Shown here: piece after piece, positions 1 to 9,350 of the stretch
Numbering within the stretch: position 1 is the stretch's first letter
How the letters are laid out: the number at the start of each line of letters is the position of its first letter
Assembly: GCA_021818425.1 (NCBI GenBank)
Contig: JAKAEC010000003.1
Location: forward strand, 28,210-92,209
Length of the DNA: 64,000 nucleotides
Direction of reading: 5' to 3'
Source of the DNA: Pseudomonadota bacterium
GTDB taxonomy: Bacteria > Pseudomonadota > Alphaproteobacteria > Acetobacterales > Acetobacteraceae
The notes under the pieces: model-generated
What the model was told of the DNA's origin: nothing
The model's database searches: none
Seen by the model: the letters and a program-made list of their open reading frames with translations, nothing else
Position numbers and translations under genes: made by a program

Positions 1-1
1 G

Positions 2-175
2 ATTGGCGGCGCCGAAGGGCTGGACGCTCCGGTGCTGGCCCACTCCCGAGCGAAGCTTTCGCTTGGCGCACTCACATGGCCGCACATGTTGGTACGCCCG
101 ATGCTGGCCGAGCAGCTCTATCGAGCGCAAGCTATTCTGGCCGGGCACCCTTACCATCGGGCAGGGCGGCCATAA
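2..175 (+). CDS. rlmH: RlmH, 23S rRNA pseudouridine-1915 N3-methyltransferase, C-terminal part
   Basis: The window opens inside this gene: frame 2 is open from base 2 to a TAA at 173-175. The fragment of about 57 residues carries the SPOUT-knot end of RlmH: an IGGAEGL segment that forms part of the S-adenosylmethionine site, then [16 protein letters not shown] and the near-terminal [10 protein letters not shown]. RlmH methylates pseudouridine 1915 in helix 69 of 23S rRNA on the assembled 70S ribosome. It precedes gpmI by 72 bp on the same strand. Only the 3' end is visible, so the start and full length are unknown. Identification rests on these conserved C-terminal motifs and is strong. Confidence 0.9.
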   Translation: MGGAEGLDAPVLAHSRAKLSLGALTWPHMLVRPMLAEQLYRAQAILAGHPYHRAGRP

Positions 176-247
176 GCCGCTTGGCCATGGCCAAACCGGT
201 CCTCTGCGCCTACATAGCTTGGCAGACACGCTGCTTGAAGGACCGCA

Positions 248-1762
248 ATGCCCCTGAAACCCGTCATGCTGATGATCCTCGACGGCTTTGGCTGGAACGA
301 ATCGAAAGACGATAACGCCATGGCGCTGGCCAAAAAGCCTAATTTCGACAGGCTTTGGAGTTCCTGCCCGCATGGGTTTCTCAACACCTCGGGCCAAGCC
401 GTCGGGCTACCTGCAGGGCAGATGGGCAATTCCGAAGTCGGGCACCTGAATATCGGCGCAGGGCGGGTAGTCACGCAGGATTTACCGCGGATCGAGGCTG
501 CCATCGAGGATGGTTCGTTGGCCCGCAACGGCGCCATACGAGACTTCATTGCAGCGCTACAAAAATCCGGTGGCCACGCGCATCTGTTGGGGCTGATTTC
601 TCCCGGCGGCGTGCATTCGCACCAAGACAGCGCAGTGGCGTTGGCAAAAATTCTACACGAAGCCGGCGTGCCCGTTGTTGCCCACGGCTGGATGGACGGC
701 CGCGACACACCACCCCAAGCCGGGCTAGGCTATATGAAAAAATATTTGGCCGATCTTGGGGGCCTTGCAAAGCTCGGCACGCTAGTGGGACGCTATTACG
801 CCATGGATCGTGACAATCGCTGGGAGCGAGTGCGACAGGCTTACGAACTGCTGGTGGACGCCAAAGGTAAATCATTCGCCACCGCCGAAGCCGCCATCCA
901 GGCCAACTATGACCAGGGCGTCACCGACGAATTCATCAAGCCGGCGGTGATCGGGGATTATGCCGGCATCAAAGACGGTGATGGCGTGATTTGCGCGAAT
1001 TTCCGGGCAGACCGGGTGCGCGAGATTCTCACAGCCTTGCTCGTTCCCGATTTCGACGGCTTCAAGGCTAGGCAGCCTAAACTCTCAGGCGCTGCGGGGA
1101 TGACCGCCTATTCCGATGCGCTTGCCCCATTTATGCAAGCCTTGTTTCCCCAACAGCATATGAACGATCTGCTGGGCGAGGTGATCGCGCAAAAGGGGCT
1201 GCATCAACTGCGAATGGCGGAGACAGAGAAGTACCCGCATGTAACATATTTCTTTAATGGCGGAGAGGAAACACCCTTCGCCAACGAGGAGCGTATTATG
1301 GTGCCCTCGCCCAAGGTCGCTACCTACGACCTGAAGCCAGAAATGTCCGCTCCTGAACTGACCGAGAAGGCTGTGAAGGCGATCAGCACCGGCAAATACG
1401 ACATGATTGTCTTAAATTTTGCTAATCCGGACATGGTTGGCCACTCCGGGTCCCTGCCCGCCGCCATCAAGGCGGTCGAAGCGGTCGATGCCGGTTTGGG
1501 CAAAATTTGGGAAGCGGTGCAAGGCCAGGGCGGCGCCATTCTCGTTACCGCCGACCACGGCAATTGCGAGATGATGAAAGACCCCAAAACCGGTGGCCCA
1601 CACACTGCCCACACCACGAACAAGGTACCGGTGTTCATCGCCGGCGGACCGGAAGGCATCAAGCTGCATGACGGAGTGCTGGCGGATATCGCCCCCACCA
1701 TCCTTAAGCTGATGGGCCTGGCCCAGCCCACGGCAATGACTGGCAAGCCGCTTTTCGATTGA
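248..1762 (+). CDS. gpmI: 2,3-bisphosphoglycerate-independent phosphoglycerate mutase
   Basis: Interconverts 3-phosphoglycerate and 2-phosphoglycerate in glycolysis and gluconeogenesis using two Mn ions and a phosphoserine intermediate. The 504-residue length is normal. The N-terminal alkaline-phosphatase-like metal site begins with LDGFGWN (Asp12). The nucleophile is Ser62 in GQMGNSEVGH. Late metal ligands are seen in VLNFANPDMVGHSG, TADHGNCE and GPHTAHTTN. The ATG is preceded by AAGGA, eight bases upstream. The stop overlaps the next start by 4 bp (TTGA), so translation is probably coupled to the EnvC-like gene. No cofactor-dependent mutase is visible here. Confidence 0.97.
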   Translation: MPLKPVMLMILDGFGWNESKDDNAMALAKKPNFDRLWSSCPHGFLNTSGQAVGLPAGQMGNSEVGHLNIGAGRVVTQDLPRIEAAIEDGSLARNGAIRDFIAALQKSGGHAHLLGLISPGGVHSHQDSAVALAKILHEAGVPVVAHGWMDGRDTPPQAGLGYMKKYLADLGGLAKLGTLVGRYYAMDRDNRWERVRQAYELLVDAKGKSFATAEAAIQANYDQGVTDEFIKPAVIGDYAGIKDGDGVICANFRADRVREILTALLVPDFDGFKARQPKLSGAAGMTAYSDALAPFMQALFPQQHMNDLLGEVIAQKGLHQLRMAETEKYPHVTYFFNGGEETPFANEERIMVPSPKVATYDLKPEMSAPELTEKAVKAISTGKYDMIVLNFANPDMVGHSGSLPAAIKAVEAVDAGLGKIWEAVQGQGGAILVTADHGNCEMMKDPKTGGPHTAHTTNKVPVFIAGGPEGIKLHDGVLADIAPTILKLMGLAQPTAMTGKPLFD

Positions 1763-2931
1763 AAGTGACGCTGACGCGGCGCTTTTTCCGTAGCGCTGTT
1801 GCCGTCTTGTGGCTCGGCTGGGCAGGCGCGGCTCTTGCTAAGACCTCGGAACACACGCAAAGCGAGGCAAGCCTGAAAGCTAGGCGTGCCGCAGCGCTCG
1901 CAGAAATGCGGGCGCATCAGGAGCAGGCCGCTGCGGCAAGCGCGCACCGTAAGGCCGTGGCCGCCAAGGCAACCGCCCTGGCTCGGCAAGAGGCGCGGGC
2001 CGCAGCAAGCCTGCGCGGGCTGGAAACCCAAACATCGCATGATACCATGCAACTTGCCGGGCTACTGACCGAGCAAGACCGGGCCGCCGGGCGGCTAAGT
2101 CTAGCCGAGGCAGCGTTAAAAAAACTACTGCCAGTGATGCAACGACTTTCTTCGGCCCCGGCGGCAACGCTTCTGGCCGCTCCGATAGCTCCGCGAAATG
2201 CGGTGCGCGGCATCGCCATCCTGCAAGGCGTGGCAGCGGCAGTAGCCGCCCAGGCCACTGCCGTGAAAACCGAGACCTCAAAACTCGCAACCGCAATCGC
2301 TCAAGCGCAAGCAGCAAGGCTGCGCCTGGGCGCCGCCGTTGCCGCGCAGGAGGCGGCGGAGGCTAAACTTTCAACCGATATCGACCGGGCCCGAGCTGAC
2401 GAGCAGGCTGATGCAAGTCAGGCCGTGGCCGAGGCCGCCGCCGCCGCCCAGGCCAAGCACGAGCTTTCAAGCTTGGATGAGGCCATCGCCCGGCTGACGC
2501 CCAAAGCCGCGTCAAAGGCAATTCTTGCTAATCTACCATCCGGCGGCGGCGCACCAGTGGCAGGGCATATCGTTCAGTCCTATGGTGCACAAACCATCGC
2601 CGGCCCCGCCACCGGCATTTCCTACGCTGCGGCACCGGGAGCGCGCGTCACCAGCCCTTGCCGCGGCACCGTGCTATATGCCGGGCCATTGCCGAGCTAT
2701 GGCAAAGTCGTAATAGCCGATTGCGGCGGGGGATTCTCGGCAGTGCTGGCGGGAATCAGCCGTCTGGATGTAGCGCAGGGCCAGCACGTGGTGCATGGTC
2801 AGCCGCTGGGCAGCATGCAGGCGTTCAATCCGTCTACTCCCACGCACCAGCCACATCTCTATGTAGAATTGCGCCGTAACGGCCTGCCCGTTGACCCAAC
2901 ATCATGGCTGGCCAGCCGGCACTCTGGCTAA
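1759..2931 (+). CDS. EnvC-like murein hydrolase activator, coiled coil plus degenerate M23/LytM domain
   Basis: Periplasmic 390-residue protein. A signal-peptide-like N-terminus (RRFFRSAVAVLWLGWAGAALA) is followed by about 230 residues of Ala/Glu/Gln/Arg-rich coiled coil and a C-terminal LytM fold (about 265-385). Catalytic LytM enzymes need an H-x3-D motif and a later H-x-H. Here the first zinc site reads GPATGISYAA and the last reads PHLYVE, so zinc ligands are missing. Such degenerate LytM factors (EnvC, NlpD, DipM in Caulobacter) activate amidases instead of cutting peptidoglycan, and that is the inferred role. The start is TTG at 1759, overlapping the gpmI stop; GTG at 1765 is an alternative. 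ctpA follows 67 bp later. Confidence 0.85.
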   Translation: MKVTLTRRFFRSAVAVLWLGWAGAALAKTSEHTQSEASLKARRAAALAEMRAHQEQAAAASAHRKAVAAKATALARQEARAAASLRGLETQTSHDTMQLAGLLTEQDRAAGRLSLAEAALKKLLPVMQRLSSAPAATLLAAPIAPRNAVRGIAILQGVAAAVAAQATAVKTETSKLATAIAQAQAARLRLGAAVAAQEAAEAKLSTDIDRARADEQADASQAVAEAAAAAQAKHELSSLDEAIARLTPKAASKAILANLPSGGGAPVAGHIVQSYGAQTIAGPATGISYAAAPGARVTSPCRGTVLYAGPLPSYGKVVIADCGGGFSAVLAGISRLDVAQGQHVVHGQPLGSMQAFNPSTPTHQPHLYVELRRNGLPVDPTSWLASRHSG

Positions 2932-2998
2932 TCCTGGCCGGATGCTATCTAATACACCAAGGGCAATGCGCCCTATAAGAGCTAAGGGGAAGTAGTCT

Positions 2999-4372
2999 AT
3001 GCGGTTGCGCAGCGGTTTAATGCTCAGCGGAATATTTGTGGCGGGGCTCGCCGCTGGCTCATTCACGCAGCCATTGTCTCGGGCGCTTGGCCAAGCCGCG
3101 CCAAACAACAGCACGTACCAACAACTCTCTCTGTTTGGCGACATCCTATCGCAGATCAAACAGAATTATGTGATCGACCCGCCGACCAGCAAGCTCATCT
3201 ATGATGCCGCCAATGGCATGCTCTCTGGTCTGGACCCACATTCGAGCTACATGAATGCTCAGCAATACGCGGACATGCAGGTCGAAACCTCCGGCGAGTT
3301 CGGCGGGCTGGGGCTCGAAGTGACCGAAGTAAGCGGACTTTTAAAGGTCATCTCGCCGATTGACGGCACACCCGCTGCAAAGGCTGGCATCAAGCCGGGT
3401 GATATTATCGTCGAAATCAACGGCCTTTCGACCGATGGCCTCTCCTTGGACGAGGCGGTGAGCAGGATGCGCGGCCCAGTGGGCACCAAGATCACGCTGA
3501 CGCTGAAGCGCAACGGTATAAACACGCCTGTCCATGTAACCATGACACGCGAGATCATCAAGATCGATGACGTGAAGAGCAGGCTGCTCACCAGCACCGC
3601 CGGGCCGGTTGGCTATATCCGTCTGGATAGCTTTGATGAAAACGCCTCCGATCATATCCGCGCCGCAGTACGGAGCCTTAAGAAGAAGGCGCATGGGCCG
3701 ATTCATGGCTATATCCTCGACCTGCGCGACAATCCCGGCGGACTGCTGGACCAAGCCGTGGCGGTGAGCGACGATTTCCTAACCAACGGCGAGATTGTCT
3801 CCACACGTGGCCGCCATCCAGTGGATGATCAGGTCTGGTATGCGCAGGGCAACGACATTCTCAACGGCGCGCCAATGGTGGTGCTGACCAATGCCGGCAC
3901 AGCGTCGGCCGCAGAGATCGTCACCGCCGCCCTGCAGCAAAATCGCCGCGCACTGGTGCTGGGCACCAAAACCTTCGGCAAGGGCTCGGTGCAGACTATC
4001 ATCCCGATCGACAACGAGGGCGCACTGCGCCTAACGACGGCGCTGTATTTCACCCCCTCAGGCAAGTCGATCCAGGACTATGGCGTGACACCGAACGTGA
4101 TAGTGTCCGATACAGCCACCCCACAAGACGCATTCTCCCAACTGCGTGAGACAGATCTACTCCACGCCTTCACCAACCCAACGAAGCAGGCAGAGCCGCC
4201 CCTGCCTCCGGCCCCGCCGCTGCCGCCAGTGGCCGCCAGCATCCCCGCCAAACCGCCGGCCAATTGGCCAGCCTTCGACGCCGCCAAACCCTCAACGGAT
4301 TTTCAATTGCAAATGGCGCTCAAACTAATCGCGGACATGAAGCCGGCCGCTACGACCACCGCCTCCAACTAG
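2999..4372 (+). CDS. ctpA: S41-family C-terminal processing peptidase (CtpA)
   Basis: Periplasmic tail-specific serine protease of 457 residues. It has an N-terminal signal or anchor segment (LMLSGIFVAGLAAGS), then a PDZ domain (about 90-180, with GLGLEV and AAKAGIKPGD), then the S41 protease core. The catalytic dyad is Ser303 in AGTASAAE and Lys328 in FGKGSVQ, 25 residues apart as in the family. The C-terminus has a Pro/Ala-rich linker (PPLPPAPPLPPV) and a short tail. A strong Shine-Dalgarno (AAGGGGA) precedes the ATG. Placement behind an EnvC-like factor is common in alphaproteobacteria and suggests joint control of peptidoglycan hydrolases. The substrate cannot be read from sequence. Confidence 0.95.
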   Translation: MRLRSGLMLSGIFVAGLAAGSFTQPLSRALGQAAPNNSTYQQLSLFGDILSQIKQNYVIDPPTSKLIYDAANGMLSGLDPHSSYMNAQQYADMQVETSGEFGGLGLEVTEVSGLLKVISPIDGTPAAKAGIKPGDIIVEINGLSTDGLSLDEAVSRMRGPVGTKITLTLKRNGINTPVHVTMTREIIKIDDVKSRLLTSTAGPVGYIRLDSFDENASDHIRAAVRSLKKKAHGPIHGYILDLRDNPGGLLDQAVAVSDDFLTNGEIVSTRGRHPVDDQVWYAQGNDILNGAPMVVLTNAGTASAAEIVTAALQQNRRALVLGTKTFGKGSVQTIIPIDNEGALRLTTALYFTPSGKSIQDYGVTPNVIVSDTATPQDAFSQLRETDLLHAFTNPTKQAEPPLPPAPPLPPVAASIPAKPPANWPAFDAAKPSTDFQLQMALKLIADMKPAATTTASN

Positions 4373-4445
4373 TCCGGCGCACTTTCCCCTGCGATAAGAT
4401 TTGTACGGAGGCACCCTGCCTGCCGGAAGCTGCGAGGAGCGCGTC

Positions 4446-4949
4446 ATGGTAGATCATGAGTCCCTGCCCTACCGATTGAATGTTGGGGCCGTATTGTTCT
4501 CTAAGGACGGGCTAGTGTTCGTTGGCCAGCGCAAGGATTTTCCCGATGCCTGGCAACTGCCCCAGGGCGGCGTAGATGAAGGCGAGAACATCCGCCTAGC
4601 GGTGCTGCGCGAGCTCAAAGAGGAGATCGGCACCGGCAAGGCTGAGATTCTGGCCGAGCATCCGGAATGGCTGCTCTACGACCTGCCGCCGCATTTGTTG
4701 GGTGTAGCCTGGAAAGGTAAATATCGTGGGCAGCGCCAGAGATGGTTCGCGCTGCGCTTCACCGGCGAGGATGCGGACATAAACCTGCACACTCACGAGC
4801 ATCCAGAGTTCGAAGATTGGAAATGGGTGCGCCTTGATGAGCTGCCGCACCTTGCGGTGGCATTCAAGCGGGACATCTATGAGAGGTTGGCGCGGGATTT
4901 TGCCTCCTATGCGCGACACACTTCTGAGAAAGGACCGTTGACACCATGA
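4446..4949 (+). CDS. rppH: RNA pyrophosphohydrolase (Nudix), RppH
   Basis: Removes pyrophosphate from the triphosphorylated 5' end of RNAs, which starts 5'-dependent mRNA decay; related alphaproteobacterial enzymes also cut dinucleoside polyphosphates. The 167-residue protein has the RppH opening YRLNVGAVLF, a QLPQGGVDEGE segment and the Nudix helix (REL-x-EE-x-G). The downstream RYRGQRQRWFAL-like strand is typical of RppH/IalA. I chose ATG 4446 because GAGGAG lies seven bases upstream; an in-frame TTG at 4401 would add 15 unconserved residues. The stop overlaps the next ATG (ATGA), so the following hydrolase gene is probably translationally coupled. Confidence 0.92.
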   Translation: MVDHESLPYRLNVGAVLFSKDGLVFVGQRKDFPDAWQLPQGGVDEGENIRLAVLRELKEEIGTGKAEILAEHPEWLLYDLPPHLLGVAWKGKYRGQRQRWFALRFTGEDADINLHTHEHPEFEDWKWVRLDELPHLAVAFKRDIYERLARDFASYARHTSEKGPLTP

Positions 4950-5602
4950 TGATGCTGACCGCCGCAGATGGACACAAGTTTCAGGTCTTTGAGGCCGGCA
5001 ACGTGAACGCACAGCGGGGACTGGTGGTTGTGCAGGAGATTTTTGGCGTCAATTCGCATATCCGCAACGTAGCGGAACGTCTGGCCGGTTTCGGCTACCG
5101 CGTTCTGGCGCCGGCAATTTTCGACCGCGTGGAACAGGAGATGGAGCTCGACTATACCGAGGAGGGCATCAAGGCCGGCCTAGATGCGCGCGCCAAGATC
5201 CCCGAGGAAAAGACGCTGCTGGACTTGGAAGCGACAGCCGCCGCTTTCGCCGGCAAGCCTGTGGGGATTATCGGCTATTGCTGGGGCGGCACGCTGGCCT
5301 GGTCCTGTGCCACACAAACCCAGCTCTTCAAGGCGGCAAGCTGCTGGTATGGCGCAGGCATCGCCAAAAAGAGAGATGCAAACCCCAACTGCCCGGTACA
5401 GATGCATTTTGGCACAGAAGACCACAGCATTCCAATGAGCGATATCGAGGCGATCAGGGCCGCGCAGCCTGGCGTAGAGCTGTTCGTCTATAATGGCGCG
5501 CAACATGGCTTTGGTTGTGAGGCACGTGCCAGCTACAGTGCCAAACACTGGGAGCTAGCGGAGTTGCGCTCTCTTGCGTTTTTCGCGGAACATTTACGCT
5601 GA
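4946..5602 (+). CDS. Dienelactone hydrolase family alpha/beta hydrolase
   Basis: A 218-residue single-domain alpha/beta hydrolase. The family signature is clear: VVVQEIFGVN near the N-terminus, the nucleophile Cys112 in GYCWGGT, an acidic residue in the FGTEDHSIP region and a late histidine in NGAQHGFGC. Dienelactone hydrolases open the lactone ring in chlorocatechol breakdown, but most genomic homologues act on other esters or lactones, so the substrate is unknown. It overlaps rppH by 4 bp (ATGA). No aromatic catabolism genes are near, which argues against a dedicated chlorocatechol role. Confidence 0.85.
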   Translation: MMMLTAADGHKFQVFEAGNVNAQRGLVVVQEIFGVNSHIRNVAERLAGFGYRVLAPAIFDRVEQEMELDYTEEGIKAGLDARAKIPEEKTLLDLEATAAAFAGKPVGIIGYCWGGTLAWSCATQTQLFKAASCWYGAGIAKKRDANPNCPVQMHFGTEDHSIPMSDIEAIRAAQPGVELFVYNGAQHGFGCEARASYSAKHWELAELRSLAFFAEHLR

Positions 5603-5718
5603 TCCCAAGGCTCTAGCTGTTTCAGCGCTTCATTGGTATTGGTGCTTGATACTGGACGCCTTGAAGCACGAACCTGCGCGAGATGTGAATTTCCTAGTCT
5701 CACCCAACCAGTGAAGGC

Positions 5719-6897
5719 ATGAAATATATGGACGTCTTTTCAGACCCGAAGCGCCCGCACCGCCGGCCATTACGACCGCTTTCCCCAATTGAACGCCCCA
5801 AGGGATGCGACACAATTGGGCTGGTGTTGCAAGGCGGCGGAGCGTTGGGAGCGTATCAGGCCGGAGTGTATCAGGCGCTGCATGAGGCGGGACTAGAGCC
5901 CGACTGGGTGGCCGGCGTGTCCATTGGAGCCGTAAACTCGGCCATCATCGCTGGCAACAAGCCCGAATACCGGCTGGAACGACTTGAGAAATTTTGGACG
6001 GATATAACCGCTCGCCCACCCTATACCACCACTTGGCTTGAAGGCGATGACGCCCACAAGCTTCGCAATGGGCTGTCTGCCCTGAACGGAATTTTCTTCG
6101 GCCAGCCAGGATTTTTCCGCCCGGTACCCTATTCAGGCTTTTTTTCCCCCCGCGGGGCGCGCTTCGCCACTGCCATGTACGACACGACCCCGCTGCACCA
6201 CACTCTCGAAACACTTGTCGATTTCAAGCTGATTAATGAGGGACAAATTCGCCTTGCGGTGGGGGCGGTGGATGTGGAAACCGCCAACTTCGCGTATTTC
6301 GACAATACCTCGCTCGAGCTCGGGCCTGAACACATCATGGCCTCCGGCGCGCTACCGCCAGGTTTGCCGATGATCCGCATCGGCAGCCGCCATTATTGGG
6401 ACGGCGGACTCGTCTCCAACACGCCGCTGCAACACCTGCTGGACAACATTGGCCCACAGAACCTGCTTGCCTTCCAGGTAGATTTGTTTTCCGCCCTGGG
6501 CAAGGTCCCGCGCGACATGCCGGAAGTTCTGGTGCGGCAGAAGGACGTCCAATACTCGTCGCGCACCCGCACCACGACCAACCATTTTTTGCAAATACAC
6601 AAGCTGAAACAAGCTCTGCGGGATACGCTTGAGAAACTGCCGGATGACAAGCTGAGCGAAGAGCAGCAACAGATGAAAGCCGAGCTCAAGCAACTGCCAG
6701 AAATCAACATCATGCAACTCATCTACCGGCAAAAACCTTATGAGGGCGATGCCAAGGATTATGAATTTAGCCGCGTTTCCATGAAAGAGCACTGGCGCTC
6801 GGGCTACTATGACACACGTAACACACTGAGCCACACGGATTGGCTGCAATTTCGTGGCACCCCTGGAATCCGCTCCTTCGACATACATCGCGTCTGA
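5719..6897 (+). CDS. Patatin-like phospholipase family protein
   Basis: A 392-residue acyl hydrolase. The patatin core shows the glycine-rich oxyanion loop LQGGGALGAYQAG (about 37-49), the nucleophile Ser68 in GVSIGA, and the dyad aspartate Asp228 in WDGGLVSN. The roughly 160 residues after the core, rich in charged helices (KLSEEQQQMKAELKQL), resemble the C-terminal extension of bacterial patatins that carry DUF3734. The substrate is probably a phospholipid or other acyl ester, not determinable here. A phasin elsewhere in the window makes an intracellular PHA depolymerase worth considering, since some patatin-like proteins have that role, but this is only a possibility. The 116-bp upstream spacer could hold its own promoter. 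Confidence 0.85.
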   Translation: MKYMDVFSDPKRPHRRPLRPLSPIERPKGCDTIGLVLQGGGALGAYQAGVYQALHEAGLEPDWVAGVSIGAVNSAIIAGNKPEYRLERLEKFWTDITARPPYTTTWLEGDDAHKLRNGLSALNGIFFGQPGFFRPVPYSGFFSPRGARFATAMYDTTPLHHTLETLVDFKLINEGQIRLAVGAVDVETANFAYFDNTSLELGPEHIMASGALPPGLPMIRIGSRHYWDGGLVSNTPLQHLLDNIGPQNLLAFQVDLFSALGKVPRDMPEVLVRQKDVQYSSRTRTTTNHFLQIHKLKQALRDTLEKLPDDKLSEEQQQMKAELKQLPEINIMQLIYRQKPYEGDAKDYEFSRVSMKEHWRSGYYDTRNTLSHTDWLQFRGTPGIRSFDIHRV

Positions 6898-6969
6898 CAT
6901 CAGCCCCCTTGCCTGCGCCCTGTGCGGCGTGGCAACCAGGATGCCCGGTGCAATGAGGAGTCGGCGGCG

Positions 6970-8940
6970 TTGAGCGATCTGTTCGAGACTGTCCCCGCCA
7001 AAGATAGCTATGGCGCGAAGGATATCGAAGTTCTGGAAGGGCTGGAGCCCGTCCGTCGGCGGCCGGGCATGTATATCGGCGGGACCGATGAAAATGCCCT
7101 ACACCACCTTGCCTCGGAAATCCTGGACAACTCCATGGACGAGGCGGTGGCAGGCCACGCGTCCACTATCGAGGTCAGCCTAGCCGCCGGGAACGAATTG
7201 ACTATCCGCGATAACGGGCGCGGCATTCCAGTGGACCCGCACCCGAAATTCAAGAATAAATCTGCCTTGGAGGTGATTCTCACCACGCTGCATTCAGGCG
7301 GCAAATTTTCCGGCAAAGCTTATGCCACTTCCGGCGGATTGCATGGCGTAGGCTCATCAGTAGTAAATGCGCTCTCTTCCAGAGTCGTTGTCGAAGTGGC
7401 GAAAGAGCGTAAGCTCTACCGCCAGAGCTATGCACGTGGCGTTCCCCAGACCAAGCTGGAAGAGGCGGGGGCCGCTCCCAACCGGCGTGGCACGTCCATC
7501 AGCTTCGTGCCGGATTCTGAGATTTTTGGGCCGCTGAAATTCTCTCCAGCTAGGCTGTTTAAGCTTTGCCGCTCCAAGGCTTATCTGTTCCGGGGTGTCA
7601 AAATCCGCTGGCACTGCGACGCCACCTTACTAAAGGCGGATTCGGACGTACCTGCCGAGGCAGAGCTGCATTTCCCCGGGGGCCTACGGGATTCCCTAGC
7701 CGCGGAGCTCGGCAACACCACCCTGGTGCTGCCCGAAATTTGGTCTGGAGAGGCAAAATTCATACCCCTCAACGGCCAGGACCAGGGTAAGCTGGAATGG
7801 GCGCTGGCCTGGACTGAGCAGGGCGATGGGACCATCGACACCTACTGCAACACGGTACCCACGCCGCTGGGTGGTACGCATGAGGCCGGCATGCGTTCGG
7901 CCTTGCTGAAAGGTCTGCGTGCCTGGGCCGAAACACGTGGCAACAAACGCGGGACGGCCATTATAGCTGAGGACGTTCTCGGCGGCCTACGCGCAAAACT
8001 CTCGCTGTTTATCCGCGACCCGCATTTCCAGGGCCAGACTAAGGACAAACTGACGACGCAGGAAGCTGCGCGCCTCACTGAGATTTCGCTGCGCGACCGG
8101 TTTGATCATTTCCTGGCAGGCCATCCGGCTAATGCCGACAATCTACTGGCCTACGTCGTAGACCGCGCCGAAGAGCGCATCCGCCGCAAGGAACAGAAGG
8201 AAACCCCTCGAAAATCTGCCACGCGCCGTCTGCGTCTGCCGGGCAAATTGGCCGATTGCGCTACGGAAAGTGCGGAAGGCACCGAGATTTTTCTGGTCGA
8301 GGGCGACTCGGCGGGCGGCTCCGCGAAGCAGGCGCGTAACCGTAGCACCCAGGCAATCCTGCCGCTCAAGGGCAAGATTTTGAACGTCGCCTCCGCTTCC
8401 GGCGAAAAGCTGCGCCAAAACCAAGAACTGAAAGACCTAATCGAGGCGTTGGGCTGCGGCACCGGTAGCAGCTTTAATCGCGCGAATCTGCGCTACGAGC
8501 GAATTATCATCATGACCGACGCAGATGTAGACGGTGCGCACATCGCCTCACTCTTGATGACCTTCTTCTACCAAGAATTGCCGGAGTTAATCCGCCACGG
8601 CCATGTCTATTTAGCGCAGCCACCGCTCTACCGGCTGACCCAAGGGGCCAAGAGCGTCTACGCGATGGATGATGCCGCGCGCGACAGGATAATCAAGTCT
8701 TTCAAACCCGGATCGAAAGTGGAAACAAGCCGCTTCAAGGGCCTGGGCGAAATGCCACCCGCCGTGTTGAAGGAGACCACGATGGATCCGGGGAAGCGCA
8801 CGCTGCTGCGGATTATAGCAGCACCAGAAACACGCGCGGAAACTTCCAATCTCGTCAACAGCCTTATGGGCAAGCGTCCAGAGCTGCGGTTTCAGTTCAT
8901 CCAGGAAAATGCAGGAAACGTCGAAGAACTGGACATTTGA
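6970..8940 (+). CDS. parE: DNA topoisomerase IV subunit B
   Basis: ATPase subunit of topoisomerase IV, which unlinks replicated chromosomes with ParC. It has a GHKL ATPase domain (RRRPGMYIGGTD, ILDNSMDEA, DNGRGIP, GGLHGVGSSVVNALS), a transducer domain, and a TOPRIM domain with EGDSAGGSAKQ and the metal motif DADVDGAHI. The ARNRSTQAILPLKGKILNV stretch and the length favour ParE over GyrB. I chose TTG 6970, giving MSDLFE, the usual alphaproteobacterial ParE start, with GAGGAG nine bases upstream. An in-frame GTG at 6922 would add 16 unconserved residues. The length is 656 residues. parC is not in the window. Confidence 0.93.
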   Translation: MSDLFETVPAKDSYGAKDIEVLEGLEPVRRRPGMYIGGTDENALHHLASEILDNSMDEAVAGHASTIEVSLAAGNELTIRDNGRGIPVDPHPKFKNKSALEVILTTLHSGGKFSGKAYATSGGLHGVGSSVVNALSSRVVVEVAKERKLYRQSYARGVPQTKLEEAGAAPNRRGTSISFVPDSEIFGPLKFSPARLFKLCRSKAYLFRGVKIRWHCDATLLKADSDVPAEAELHFPGGLRDSLAAELGNTTLVLPEIWSGEAKFIPLNGQDQGKLEWALAWTEQGDGTIDTYCNTVPTPLGGTHEAGMRSALLKGLRAWAETRGNKRGTAIIAEDVLGGLRAKLSLFIRDPHFQGQTKDKLTTQEAARLTEISLRDRFDHFLAGHPANADNLLAYVVDRAEERIRRKEQKETPRKSATRRLRLPGKLADCATESAEGTEIFLVEGDSAGGSAKQARNRSTQAILPLKGKILNVASASGEKLRQNQELKDLIEALGCGTGSSFNRANLRYERIIIMTDADVDGAHIASLLMTFFYQELPELIRHGHVYLAQPPLYRLTQGAKSVYAMDDAARDRIIKSFKPGSKVETSRFKGLGEMPPAVLKETTMDPGKRTLLRIIAAPETRAETSNLVNSLMGKRPELRFQFIQENAGNVEELDI

Positions 8941-9296
8941 AGTTGCAACACCAAGCTTTCACGCCGGATAAAATCCCGGCACGTCAATTCCGGAAATCTA
9001 CCTGACAAATGTTCTTATCGAACTCAAAACAAGCAATATATCAGGTAACAGGTTCAAGGTGAATCATTGTGATGGGCGAAGATTGATCTCGCCTGCTTCG
9101 TATCGCAAAACACCAGACCGCTCGGAGTCAATAAAGAATTTCTTAAACTCACGGTCACAGCTGTCAAACAGCGCCAGCCTGCACCATCACCCATTTCAGA
9201 TGACTCACCATGCCCGGAATCAGCTACCAGCCCGCTTTTTCATCGCCATAGGCAGCACCCTCGGCATCGCTGTCTCCATTTTCCGAGCCTTTAAAC
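8941..9296. other. Intergenic stretch without a recognisable gene
   Basis: About 355 bp between parE and the HU terminator. Short frames exist on both strands but none has codon bias, a ribosome binding site or recognisable motifs. I see no convincing structured RNA. It lies between convergent genes, so promoters are not expected. Confidence 0.5.
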
Positions 9297-9324
9297 AGAA
9301 AAGGCCCTGTCCTGAGACAAGGCC
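9297..9324 (-). terminator. Rho-independent terminator of the HU gene
   Basis: On the minus strand a 9-bp stem, GGCCTTGTC / GACAGGGCC with one G-U pair, and loop TCAG is followed by TTTTCTG. It lies 27 bp after the HU stop codon. Confidence 0.85.
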
Positions 9325-9350
9325 ATTTCTATGGCTGAGCGCTAAATGGG

